This document shows, one piece after another, positions 22,590 through 32,439 of a stretch of 64,000 bases of DNA. The position numbers and the translations under genes are program-made. Source of the stretch: Sebastes aleutianus. Lineage: Eukaryota; Chordata; Actinopteri; Perciformes; Sebastidae. The stretch is from positions 10,162,617 to 10,226,616 of the forward strand of contig CAKAKS010000013.1 of the NCBI GenBank assembly GCA_916700875.1, in the 5' to 3' direction. The notes below the pieces were generated by a model, which saw only the letters and a list, made by a program, of their open reading frames with translations, was not told the DNA's origin and searched no databases. Numbering within the stretch: the first letter of the stretch is position 1; each line of letters begins with the position of its first letter.

Positions 22590-25070
22590 AAGTACGAGGA
22601 AGTATGATCTGCTTTGAGATCAACAGTGACTCTATGGCCCAATTCCAATCCGGCCCCTCCACCCTCCCACTCCGTGTTGGAGTGAACTCTGTTTGTAGTC
22701 TTAAACTCACAGCTGAATGAAGCTCTTTTAAGGTGGAGGGGATCAATACAGCAGCTACTTTGGGACGAACTTCCCTCTCTCCTGCAAGGAAATAAATATC
22801 AGAATCAGAAATACTTTATTGATCCCCGGGGGGATTTTCACATTCTAAAATATAAATATAGAAAAAAAGAAAAATCATAAGTAAATATAAATAAGAAATA
22901 TATATAACGACAGTGCAAATAATAATGCTGAAAAATAAGATATATGCAAATAATATAAATACATGCATTTATAAAAATGCAAGAATAGTATAAAATAAGA
23001 ATATTAGTTTAAATGTTCTGTATAAATACATGCAGTATTAATGCTTCAGTAAACCAGATTATTGCACAGCTGAATTATTGCACTAAATTGTTGTACTGTT
23101 TAGTCAGTATTGCACAGTTGAAAATATAATAAATCATGGAGTTATAGCTTCTGAAAGGGATTAAAAATATATATATATATACGTTGTGTATGTATATATA
23201 TATATCCAGCAATTTTTATATGGTGTCGAACCGGGCTCTGGGTGGGCGGCCATCTGCCTCGACCGGGGGGGGAGAGATGTACAGCAACCACAATAATAGC
23301 ACAGCAGCTGTAAAAACAAAACAAAAATCAATAGCAATGGATGTAAAAGAGTGATAATACAACTATCGGAAATAATAACTGTAATAATAATAGAAATATA
23401 ACCTATACTACTAATAATAAAAAGGCTAAAAATAATGATGTAGCAGTGGGTGTCATGCAGGCAGCAGACGGGGCAGCAGACGGGGCAGCAGACGGGGCAG
23501 CAGACGCAGCAGCAGACGGGGCAGCAGATGCAGCCATGCTCCAGATGCAACCCCGATCCAGGTGTAACCCCGATCCATGGATACCTGCGAGACGAGAAAG
23601 CACAAAGACCGGGGAAGTAATCGAGTCAGTAACCTGCATGAATGGGACATGAATATATACCGAAGGAGAAAGGAGAGAGGAGCTCAGTGTGTCATAGGAA
23701 GTCCCCCGGCAGTCTATAGCAGCAGAACTAGGGGTTGGTCTAAGGCAGCCCTAACTATAAGCGTTATCAAAGAGGAAAGTCTTTAGCCTACTCTTAAGTG
23801 TAGAGACGGCGTCTGCCTCCCGGACTGAAACTGGGAACTAGTTCCACAGAAGAGGAGCTTGATAGCTGAAGGCTCTCGCTCCCATTCTACTTTTGGAGAC
23901 TCTAGGAACCTCAAGTAACCCTGCTGCATTCTGGGAGCGCAGTGCTCTAGTGGGGTAATAGGGTACTATGAGCTCTTTAAGATATGATGGGGCCTGACCG
24001 TTTAGCGCTTTGTAGGTGTCAATCTATTTATTCTATGTTGTTGACGTCTATATGACAATAAAGTAGAATAAATTAAATGTCTATCAGTTTGAGCAGTTTA
24101 CAAGTAAATGTTTGTTCCGGTAGTCGCACGGAACCGACATTAGATCGTGTTCCAGGATGAACACAGCTGGTTGAGTCGGCATCGGTGCAGCTCGCTGTTG
24201 GAGGGTTTTATAACCCACTTCCACTCCCCGTGAATTGGTTTGGAATGGCCCTTAATATGGCGGAGCCTCCACATGAACGCGCAAACGGAGTGGAAGTAGG
24301 TAGGGAGAGGGTGTAGGGGAGGGGTTTGGAACTGGGCCCAACTGGTATAAAAGCACCTCCTACTGACCAATCAGAGCTCAGTGTGGTGATTATATGATAA
24401 TATTACACACATATGAAGAAGTTTAAGTCATAATGCAGACTAAAAACAACACAGTTTAAACTGAAAAATGCAGGAAGGACAGCTGACTTTATGCTGGGGG
24501 TGTTTACAGCTTTGAATTATGTTTTTATATTTATTTGTTTTTACTTGCTCTTGAGTCCGTTTCACACCGTCAGAGAGGAGGAAGCAGGTGAAAGGAGGTT
24601 TAAATAGTCATAGATGCAACAACATCTTCCCAAGGTAAAAAGATAAGTTATCCATTCATCTTTTACACTCTGAAAAGCTATTTATATTTACACTAATATA
24701 TTCGACTTTTGAGTATTCCGTTAAATTAATAAATCTGTTAATTTACACATTTACATATCTGGAGTTTTTTTCTTTTACCAGCTGTTCTTCCTGCATCTGG
24801 CAGCTTCAACTGAGTTACTGTTAGTCTGGATGAACGCGCTCATAACCAGACTGAGAAACCCTGGGTTGATTTACTGAGTTGATAACCAGCTTCATAGTAC
24901 AGTTTAGTGTGATCTCGTTTGTTAGAGTTAGTGAAGCCAGATAACGAGAAGATACCCTGGAGATGTTGAACTCGCTTCATAGTACAGACCTCTGGATAAA
25001 TCAAGCCTGGCTGTTATTCTGGTCTGGAGCAGGCTAGCTGCACAGAATACATCTCCATGGTAACTGATGT
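22590..25070. repeat. Segmental duplication upstream of gene C (partner 40740-43262)
   Basis: About 2.5 kb matches 40740-43262 with few differences. It contains a LINE-type 3' end on the minus strand (AGAATCAGAAATACTTTATT at 22800), a dispersed repeat at 23200-24000 and a 12-bp array GGGGCAGCAGAC (23465-23530) with about five units here and nine in the partner. ORFs across the 12-bp array (Ala-Ala-Asp-Gly repeats) are period artefacts. No gene seen. Confidence 0.8.
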
Positions 25071-25346
25071 GACACTGCGTTCGTGAAACCGAGTCAAGGG
25101 TTAAACTGAGTCAGAATAACTGGAAACCCCCGGCTTAATCCGTTATCTTGGTTTTGTGAAACAGACCTCAGGTTGTTTGGTTGTGTTGTTGATTTGTTTT
25201 CTATTTATTTCTCTTCATGTCTCTATTCGTTCCTGATCAGCCACTAAATATAAAACAGTGCAAAATATTCTCAACACATTTCTTCACATAAATAAAAACA
25301 TTTACAGGATAAATATAATATATCAACTATAGTATTTCCACATTAC

Positions 25347-25372
25347 CTTTTCTGTCGTACAGGACCAAACGA
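25347..25372 (-). promoter_or_regulatory. Gene C first-exon donor, promoter interrupted
   Basis: CATTACCTTTTCTGTCGTAC gives the minus-strand donor GTAATG as in A, B and E, but similarity to the other first-exon blocks stops at about 25372. The sequence that should carry the ISRE-like motif is replaced by material leading into the I-group LINE tail. Confidence 0.4.
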
Positions 25373-25479
25373 GATGCTCAGCCTGGCTTCATCCTCAAAC
25401 CTCTTTGTTTTCCTCCTTCTACTTGTAGGCCTACTGCTCCCTCCTCTGTCTACAGTGACATCAGCTTTTACTTCCATCA

Positions 25480-28340
25480 CCACCTTCTGCTTCTTCTGCT
25501 TCTTCTTCTTTGAGGTTTATTCGCAGCTGGCAAACAACGTTTTGGTGCATCATCGCCACCAGCTGGTCTGGAGTGTGGATCATTCTTCTTCTTCTTCTTC
25601 TTTGGTGTTTATTGGCGGTTGGCAAACCATCTTAGAGGTGCATTACCGCCACCATCTGGACTGGAGTGTGGAACAGAAGATTGTGCAGAAACAAAATAGA
25701 ACTAAAAAAAAAAAAATGATAATGAAAACTCTAGATTCTTTTAACTAAATCAGTTTTTCTCAAAAACTGAATAATTTCACTGTATATATTATCTGCTTTA
25801 TTCCCCAATAGACCTGACACTGAAAAGTCGTGATGTTTTGCCTTCCTTAGTGTCTGAAAAAGGTGATTCCTCTGGATAGTGTAATTACTGCAGTGTATCA
25901 GTACGTGTTCAACAGTTTCTGACTGGTTACAGTGTGTACATCTCCCAGTTGGGTGCTTGCCTATTCTATATAATGTTTGATTAAGACCTGTATGTCCGAT
26001 TCTCAGTCGAGTGATGATATTTTCTTCCCTTCTTTTCCAGCCCACCTTTCTCCCTGCTCCAACATGTTTCTGTATATTGTACATATGCCTTCCAGTTTCC
26101 TGCTCATCCCAGTACTCCTGCCATACTGTTTGTGCATAGTTCTTGATGAATGGTTTAGCCTCAGCTTTACTTAATGGAATTTGTAATTCTATATTCTTAA
26201 TTCTTAGTGTTTGTTTGGCCAGAATGTCTACCTGCTCATTTCCCTCCACACCAACATGAGCAGGAACCCATATGAATCGTGTACCTGTGCCTTTTATTTC
26301 CATCCTATACATAATGAGAAATATTTCATTAATTAAATCCGTTCTGACTGATGATCTACCAGATCCTATGCTTGTGAGTGCTGAAAAACTGTCAGATGCA
26401 ATAACGGTGTTTTTTATTTCCCTCTCCTCTATCCACTGCAGGACCAATAATATTACCAATATTTCTGTAGTATATACTGACACATAATTTGATACTCGTT
26501 TCTTGATGTAGGTCTCACTCACCGGGATATAAACTGCTGCACCTGCACACCCTGTCTCAGTATCTTTGGAACCGTCTGTAAATAAGAACACGGAGTCTGA
26601 GAAGTGCTGATCCAAATAATTCTGGACTATGCGCCATGCTGGAATTTTCTTTGACTTCTCCTTCAACCGTATATTGAGGTCAACATTTGGTAAGGGGAAT
26701 AACCAGGGAGGAATGGAGGAAACTGAAACTGTAGAGCAATATTGGAATTGACATAACCCTATGTTTTCTGCCTTTGCATCACCTACCCACCCAAAACTTA
26801 TGAAGTTTGTTTCATTATGTTCCCAGCAGTCTATCAAAACACTTTTGGTAGGGTGAGTTTCATAATGCCCCTGAAGATTAACCCAGTATGCCAGCATTAA
26901 TTTTATTCTTCTAATCCGTAGGGGCATTTCTCCCACTTCCACTTGCATTGCTGATACCGGAGATGTTCTGAATGATCCACTAATGATTCTCAAAGCCTGA
27001 GCTTGCAGTACATCTAATTTCTTGAGGTTTGATTCTGCTGCTGACATGTAAGCTACACACCCATAGTCAAGGACATATCTCATGAGAGCCCAGTATATAT
27101 TTTGTAAAGATGCTCTACTTGCTCCCCACTCCTGTCCTGTCAAACAACGCAGTATATTGATGACTTTTTTACATTTGCTCCTGATTTTATCTAAATGAAT
27201 GTTCCATGTGAGCTTTTCATCAAACCAAATCCCCAGAAATCGAACAGCTTTGACTTGCTCCAGAGGTTGATCATACAGTTTTAGGGAAATGGGTGCGATT
27301 TTACGCCGTTTTAAGAAACAAATAACTTGTGTTTTTGCTACTGATAACTTGAATCCCCATTTATTCACCCATTTCTCCACCTCAGCTATTGCAGCTTGCA
27401 TTTTCTTATTAACAAATGATACATTGCGGCCTCTTATCCAAAGAGCTCCGTCATCCGCGTACATAGACTTTCCTATATTTTGCTCAACCTGAGAAAATAT
27501 ATCATTGATCATTATATTGAATAATAACGGACTACATACACTACCTTGTGGAGTTCCATTATCCACTGTATATACATTTGAATATTCTGCATCTACTCTT
27601 ACCTGTATTTTCCTGTCAAATAAAAAGTCCTTCACCCAATTATATGCTCTACCACCAATTCCCAATGAATTCAATTTAATGAGTAACCCTTCTTTCCAGA
27701 GCATATCATATGCTTTTTCCACATCAAAGAAGACACCTATTACTACTTCTTTGTTGGTCTGTGCTTTCCTGATGTCTGACTCTAAGCATAAGACAGAGTC
27801 CATAGTATTGCGACCCCTACGGAACCCACTTTGATGTGGAGATAAAAGAGCTTTACTTTCCAGGAAATAGGTTAATCTCTCTGTAACCATTCGCTCCATA
27901 ATTTTACATAAATGAGAGGTTAGGGCAATAGGTCTGTAACTATATGGATCTGAGGGGTCTTTCCCTGGTTTTAGAATAGGCACTATTACGGCTTGTTTCC
28001 ACACTGAAGGAAGTTGTCCAGTTTCCCAAACTCTGTTATCCAGTCTTAAAACAGTGACCAGAGTGTTATCTGCCATGTTCTCTAACATTTTATAGCATAC
28101 GCCATCTTTCCCAGGTGTGGTCTGACGTGCACAAGTAATTGCTCTTCTCAATTCAAACATATTAAAAGGCAGGTCTATTGGATCTTCTGATGTCTCTTTT
28201 TTCTCTAATATTTTAGATTTCTCCAATAAAACTCTATTTCTACAGCGCCTGGCCTCATCTGTTAGGTTGTCAGAGCTGTGAACTTTCCTGAACGTTTGCG
28301 CCAGAAGTTCACACAAACGTTCCGCCTCGCAACTTCCTTT
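25480..28340 (-). mobile_element. I-group (Nimb-like) non-LTR retrotransposon, 5' truncated
   Basis: Runs on the minus strand from about 28340, inside a Gypsy-type LTR, to two tandem 3' ends at 25480-25690. Each 3' end carries TGGTGGCGATGATGCACC or TGGTGGCGGTAATGCACC, TTTGCCAACCGCCAATAAAC or a close variant, then a (GAA)n tail. The doubled tail suggests insertion into the tail of an older copy. The apurinic endonuclease region is missing. Confidence 0.75.
25731..28316 (-). CDS. Reverse transcriptase-RNase H polyprotein of the I-group LINE
   Basis: An uninterrupted frame of 861 codons, unusually well preserved. RT domain: SYRPIALTSHLCKIMERMV near residue 130, FFDVEKAYD near 196, NGTPQGSVCSPLLFNI near 255 and the catalytic YADD near 286. 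RNase H from about 585: FTDGSK, ASDSFSAL, and HVGVEGNEQVDILAKQ. A Cys-His knuckle (CTHCNQSETVEHVLIHC) follows. The coordinate start is a TTG in the open frame, which begins near 28340; no true start is present because the 5' part is lost. Presence of RNase H after RT places it in the I group. The lack of stops suggests a young insertion. Confidence 0.85.
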   Translation of the reverse strand: MCELLAQTFRKVHSSDNLTDEARRCRNRVLLEKSKILEKKETSEDPIDLPFNMFELRRAITCARQTTPGKDGVCYKMLENMADNTLVTVLRLDNRVWETGQLPSVWKQAVIVPILKPGKDPSDPYSYRPIALTSHLCKIMERMVTERLTYFLESKALLSPHQSGFRRGRNTMDSVLCLESDIRKAQTNKEVVIGVFFDVEKAYDMLWKEGLLIKLNSLGIGGRAYNWVKDFLFDRKIQVRVDAEYSNVYTVDNGTPQGSVCSPLLFNIMINDIFSQVEQNIGKSMYADDGALWIRGRNVSFVNKKMQAAIAEVEKWVNKWGFKLSVAKTQVICFLKRRKIAPISLKLYDQPLEQVKAVRFLGIWFDEKLTWNIHLDKIRSKCKKVINILRCLTGQEWGASRASLQNIYWALMRYVLDYGCVAYMSAAESNLKKLDVLQAQALRIISGSFRTSPVSAMQVEVGEMPLRIRRIKLMLAYWVNLQGHYETHPTKSVLIDCWEHNETNFISFGWVGDAKAENIGLCQFQYCSTVSVSSIPPWLFPLPNVDLNIRLKEKSKKIPAWRIVQNYLDQHFSDSVFLFTDGSKDTETGCAGAAVYIPVSETYIKKRVSNYVSVYTTEILVILLVLQWIEEREIKNTVIASDSFSALTSIGSGRSSVRTDLINEIFLIMYRMEIKGTGTRFIWVPAHVGVEGNEQVDILAKQTLRIKNIELQIPLSKAEAKPFIKNYAQTVWQEYWDEQETGRHMYNIQKHVGAGRKVGWKRREENIITRLRIGHTGLNQTLYRIGKHPTGRCTHCNQSETVEHVLIHCSNYTIQRNHLFQTLRKAKHHDFSVSGLLGNKADNIYSEIIQFLRKTDLVKRI

Positions 28341-28487
28341 TTAAAACGGTGTCATTACTCCATTAATGTAAGAAAATAAATAAAGGTCCTAACATAAATG
28401 CAAATAATGATCCAAAATAATAAGTTAAATCATCACACACCATATTATCACTGAAATGTGGCCACACTGTCTCAGGTGTGCCACACA
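28340..28487 (-). mobile_element. Probable fragment of Gypsy LTR
   Basis: Downstream of the Gypsy reading frame on the minus strand, GTTGTTGGGGAG resembles a polypurine tract and is followed by TGTGTGGCACACC, a plausible LTR start. The sequence is then cut by the I-group LINE at about 28340. The rest of the LTR is not found on the other side. Confidence 0.35.
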
Positions 28488-28642
28488 CTCCCCAACAACA
28501 AAAGTGGCTCCCGACACTTACTTTGAACACAAATTTCTATTCAAAATACTTAAACATCCTCTGATAAACAAATATTTACAATATACCAAAATCCTCACAC
28601 CTCAAGAGTGTCTGGCCATGAGGACAAATTATGTGTGTGCTT

Positions 28643-29993
28643 TCAATAACCATGTGTGGGGTAAGTAAATGGTAAACACGGACATTGAATGAGGGGTGTG
28701 TATGGGAATGTTGGTGGGTACGGCTGTGAGTACCGCAGGTGAGTATAGGGCATGGGGTATGTGTTAACCGCGTTTACCGTAGGTCGTGACTGATAAGTTG
28801 GATGACCAAGGGATGAGTAGGTGAGTATTTGGCCTGGTCGTCTTTCCCTAGTGGACCTTCTCAGTGGGACAGGGGAGCCAGGTTGAGAACCTTGTATCTG
28901 CTCATCAAGGTATGCATATTGAGGCAACTCCCGCTCGTCGTCGGACTGACGCCCATTGTTCTCCTCTGGCTCAGTTTGACGAGGGATATCCTGTTCCTCC
29001 TCAAGACGTAGTTCACCATTCTCTGGTAAGTGCCCTTCTTCCCCTTGATCCTGTTTTTCAGCTTGCAGTGGTACAGAGTCCAGTTCAGGTAAGGTTCGGA
29101 CCTCCACTCGTTCCAGATCTTCCCCATACACTTCAACTGACTCAGGCGGATTTCCATCCCTGTATTGGGTGTTTCTGGCACATATTCTGTGTGCTGGTTC
29201 ATTTTGGAGTCTGACAGGTTTCCTGGGAGTCTTATCAGGCATTTTCTCAGAGGAAGACTGTGTCTCCAACACTGGCATTCGCTTTCTCTGGGACATGGTT
29301 GTTCTCTCAGGTGCTGTTGCTGTTCTTGGCTCGGCCCAACTCACCGGTATCCTCAACCAGTAACCTCCTGCAGACTCATCATCCGAGTCAGATGTCTCCG
29401 CCCTTATAGTTTGGTCTCTCACGTCGTTCACTCTCACTTTTCCTTGTCTCTGTGATGGCTTTGAAGTAGGTTTGGTTGGCTGTGGTGGAAACTCCACTGG
29501 TAAGTCATTGACCAGCAGGAGCAGATTTCTGTGCAGCGTTCTTGTTTTCCCTTTGTTGTCGCCTTCTGGATGGATGACATACACTGGATTATCTGAAACC
29601 TGTTCCTTTACCACATATATTCTCTTCTCCCAGTAGGAACGCAGTTTGCCAGGCCCGCCACGTTCACTTAAATTCCTCACCAACACCCTATCTCCTGGCT
29701 TTAGAACCACTCCTCTCACTTTCTTATCATAATAGGACTTGCCCTTGGCACTAGATGACAAGCTGTTATCATTAGCAATATGATATGCTTCTGTCATTGT
29801 TTTATGCCACTTCTCAGCATATCCTTTATGTGTCACCGGATCTGTCTCTTCTGACAACCCAAACAGGAGATCAACAGGGAGGCGAGGGTGTCGACCATAG
29901 AGCAGGAAGTGTGGTGAATAACCAGTGGATTCATGGCGGGTGCAGTTATACGCATGTATAACCTGCGGGAGATGTTCTTTCCATGACTGAAAA
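28643..29993 (-). pseudogene. Ty3/Gypsy integrase C-terminal fragment
   Basis: A long open frame that continues upstream of the first start-like codon. It begins within the integrase core (AYNCTRHESTGYSPHFLLYG), passes the conserved GRHPRLPVD, then the KPGDRVLVRN and LRSYWEKRIYVV chromodomain-like region, and ends with a low-complexity Pro/Tyr tail. Gag, protease, RT and the catalytic integrase residues are absent; the 5' end is cut at about 29993. No in-frame stop lies within what remains. Confidence 0.75.
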
Positions 29994-30009
29994 AAAAGTT
30001 ATAAATGAT

Positions 30010-31215
30010 AACAGACAGACGTAAAGATGGAGAGATGGAAGTGTGTTTAGAAGGAAGATGGAGAGGTGGATGATGGAGGGATGACTACAGGGGGAAGTAG
30101 AGATGAAGGACCGGTTACAAGAATGATGGATGGATGAAAAGACAGAAAGATGTAAAGATGGACAGAGGGATGTGGAGGAGAAGGAGGGATGTTTAGAGGG
30201 ATGACAGAAGGATGGAGGAATTAGGGATGACGGAGAGATGGAAGTATGTTTAGCAGGATGGTGAAGGGATAGATGATGGAGGGATGAAAAGACAGAAAGG
30301 TGGATGGAGGGATGTTTGGAAGAATGACAGACGGGCGGAAGACATGAAATGATAGAGGGATGTAAATGAAAATGAGGGATGACAAAGGAAGTGTGTTTTA
30401 AAAGATGATGGAGGGATGACTACAGACAGAAAGAAAGGAAAAGGAAGATGGAGGTCTGGTTACAAGAATGATGGATGGATGAAAAAAGAAAAGCAGGAAA
30501 AGAAGGCAGGATGTAAAAGAGATGGAGGGATGGAAAGACATTTAGGATGATGAGAGAGGGATGTAAGGAAAGATGGAGGGATGAAAAAGGTTTGAAGGAT
30601 GTAAATGTGAGGGAAGAGAGAAGGATGGAGGAATGTTTGATTAAAAGAACGATAGAGGAATGTTAAGAGGGGTGAAAAAGAAGAGAAAGAGAGGACGGAG
30701 GGATGTAAAGAAGCATCATTAAGGGGTCTAAAGAAGAGGAAGGGAGGATGGAGGGATGGAAGGAAGTTTAAAATGAGAACAGACAGATGGACGGAGGGAT
30801 GTTAGAGGGAATTAGGGATGATGGAGGGATGACTACAGAGGGAAGGGAAGGAAGAGAAAGGTGAAGGACTGGTTACAAGAATAATGGAGGGATGAAAAAA
30901 GAGAGAGTAGGATGTAAAAGAGATGGAGGGATGGAGAGACAGTTAAGGTGATGATAGAGGGATGTTAAGAAAGATGGAGGGATGAAGAGGAGGATGGAGG
31001 GATGAAAAGACAGTTAGGGTGATGATGGAGGGATGTTAAGAAAGATGGAGGGATGAAGAGGAGGATGGAGGATGAGAGAAATATGGAGGGATGATGGAGG
31101 GATGGAGAGACAGATAGGGTGATGAAGTGATGAAGTTAGACAGATAGAGGAGGATGGAGAGACAGTAAGGATGATGATGATGGAGGGATGATGAAGAGGA
31201 GGATGGAGGGAATTC
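30010..31215. repeat. Purine-rich degenerate GATGGAGG repeat tract
   Basis: About 1.2 kb in which the plus strand is very largely A and G, built from degenerate GATGGAGGGATG, GAAAGATGGAG and related units. The regular period has decayed. No ORF of note. Confidence 0.85.
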
Positions 31216-31261
31216 CCTGTTGCGTGCAGCAACAGCCAATCAGCTCTACACGCACACAATC

Positions 31262-31467
<206 letters not shown>

Positions 31468-31500
31468 CTCATATTCTGTTACGTAATACAACATCCCAAC

Positions 31501-31578
31501 GTGTGTGTGTGTGTGTGTGAATGTGTGAGTGTGTGTGGGTGTGTGTGTGTGTGTGTGTGCGTGTGTGTGTGTGTGTGA
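31501..31578. repeat. (GT)n microsatellite, inverted to the adjacent (CA)n
   Basis: About 78 bp of GT dinucleotides, separated from the (CA)n array by 33 bp of unique sequence, so the pair is an inverted repeat. Confidence 0.95.
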
Positions 31579-31629
31579 GAGGAGGGTATACCCACGAAAA
31601 CACTGCGAGAAGAAAAACATCCACACATC

Positions 31630-31990
31630 AGTTTGAATGTCTATTAAAATATTATATTTATATATTATTATAGGACTATATTTATAAAATATAAAGATTA
31701 AATATAATTAAATAAATGTCTAAAAAATCGCAGAATTTAATGTGATTTTTAAAGATAAAAATCACTATTTCTAGGGATATCGGATATTTAATGTCTATTA
31801 AAATATTATAGTTATATATTATTATAGGACTACATTTATAAAATATAACGATTAAATATAATTTTAATGTAAATGTTTTCAAAAAGCAGAATTTAAAGAT
31901 AAAAATCACAATTTCTAGTGATGTTGGTGCTTTTTAACCCTAAGAAACTCAATGTTTACATCTATTTTATCCTGAATAAACACCAGCTGA
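31630..31990. other. AT-rich stretch with a local duplication
   Basis: Two related copies of an approximately 155-bp AT-rich segment (31637-31790 and 31790-31920, core TTAAAATATTATA). Otherwise nothing recognised. It lies inside the presumed first intron of the endophilin-like gene, if that gene is intact. Confidence 0.4.
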
Positions 31991-32034
31991 TCTATTAATC
32001 TACTAAACACAGACAGACAGGTAGATGATCTCAC

Positions 32035-32079
32035 CTGGGTGGCTTTATGGAACTGCTTCTTGAACCCTGCGACAGACAT
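32035..32079 (-). CDS. Endophilin-A (SH3GL family) first coding exon
   Basis: Fifteen codons, MSVAGFKKQFHKATQ, then a consensus donor (CAG|GTGAGA) in phase 0. This matches the N-terminal amphipathic helix of endophilin-A proteins, which inserts into membranes during vesicle scission ahead of the BAR domain. The HKATQ ending is closer to SH3GL2 than to SH3GL1 or SH3GL3 as I recall them; position 6 is Phe where Leu is usual. A TTTCTCCTCTTCAG acceptor lies 14 bp before the ATG, implying an upstream untranslated exon. No later exon (KVSEK onward) is seen on the minus strand to the left. It is either the start of a gene with a very long first intron or an orphan exon. Confidence 0.75.
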
Positions 32080-32108
32080 CACTGATCAGGCTGAAGAGGA
32101 GAAACAAA

Positions 32109-32148
32109 ATATATATACTATACTATATATATATATATATATATAGCC

Positions 32149-32207
<59 letters not shown>
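32109..32207. repeat. (TA)n-(TG)n compound microsatellite
   Basis: TA dinucleotides from 32109 to 32165 followed by TG to 32207. Confidence 0.9.
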
Positions 32208-32208
<1 letters not shown>

Positions 32209-32439
32209 AGCTGTTGGGAGTAAATAGAAGCCAGATAGTCGGTAAATCCTCTGTTATCGTCTCCAGACGTCGGTATTGTCCGTTTCTGTGTGGTGAACTG
32301 GTGCTGGAGCAGGATGCTGATGATTACAGAACAAAACCAGCTGGATCTGTTTCAGCCTCACAGAGAGAGAGAGAGACACACAGATCGTCTAGTGAAGAGA
32401 TGGATCACACATGTGGTAAAAAAAAAACTGTACAAGAAT

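Noticed and set aside
23403..23652. Ala-Ala-Asp-Gly and Leu-Leu-Pro-Arg repeat ORFs (also 41525-41822)
   Set aside because: They follow the 12-bp GGGGCAGCAGAC array, open in several frames, and unit number changes between copies.
25374..25748. 124-codon plus-strand ORF beginning MLSLASSSNLFVFLLLLVGL
   Set aside because: Looks like a signal peptide but lies across the antisense of two LINE 3' tails and their GAA repeats; the Ser and Phe runs come from (CTT)n.
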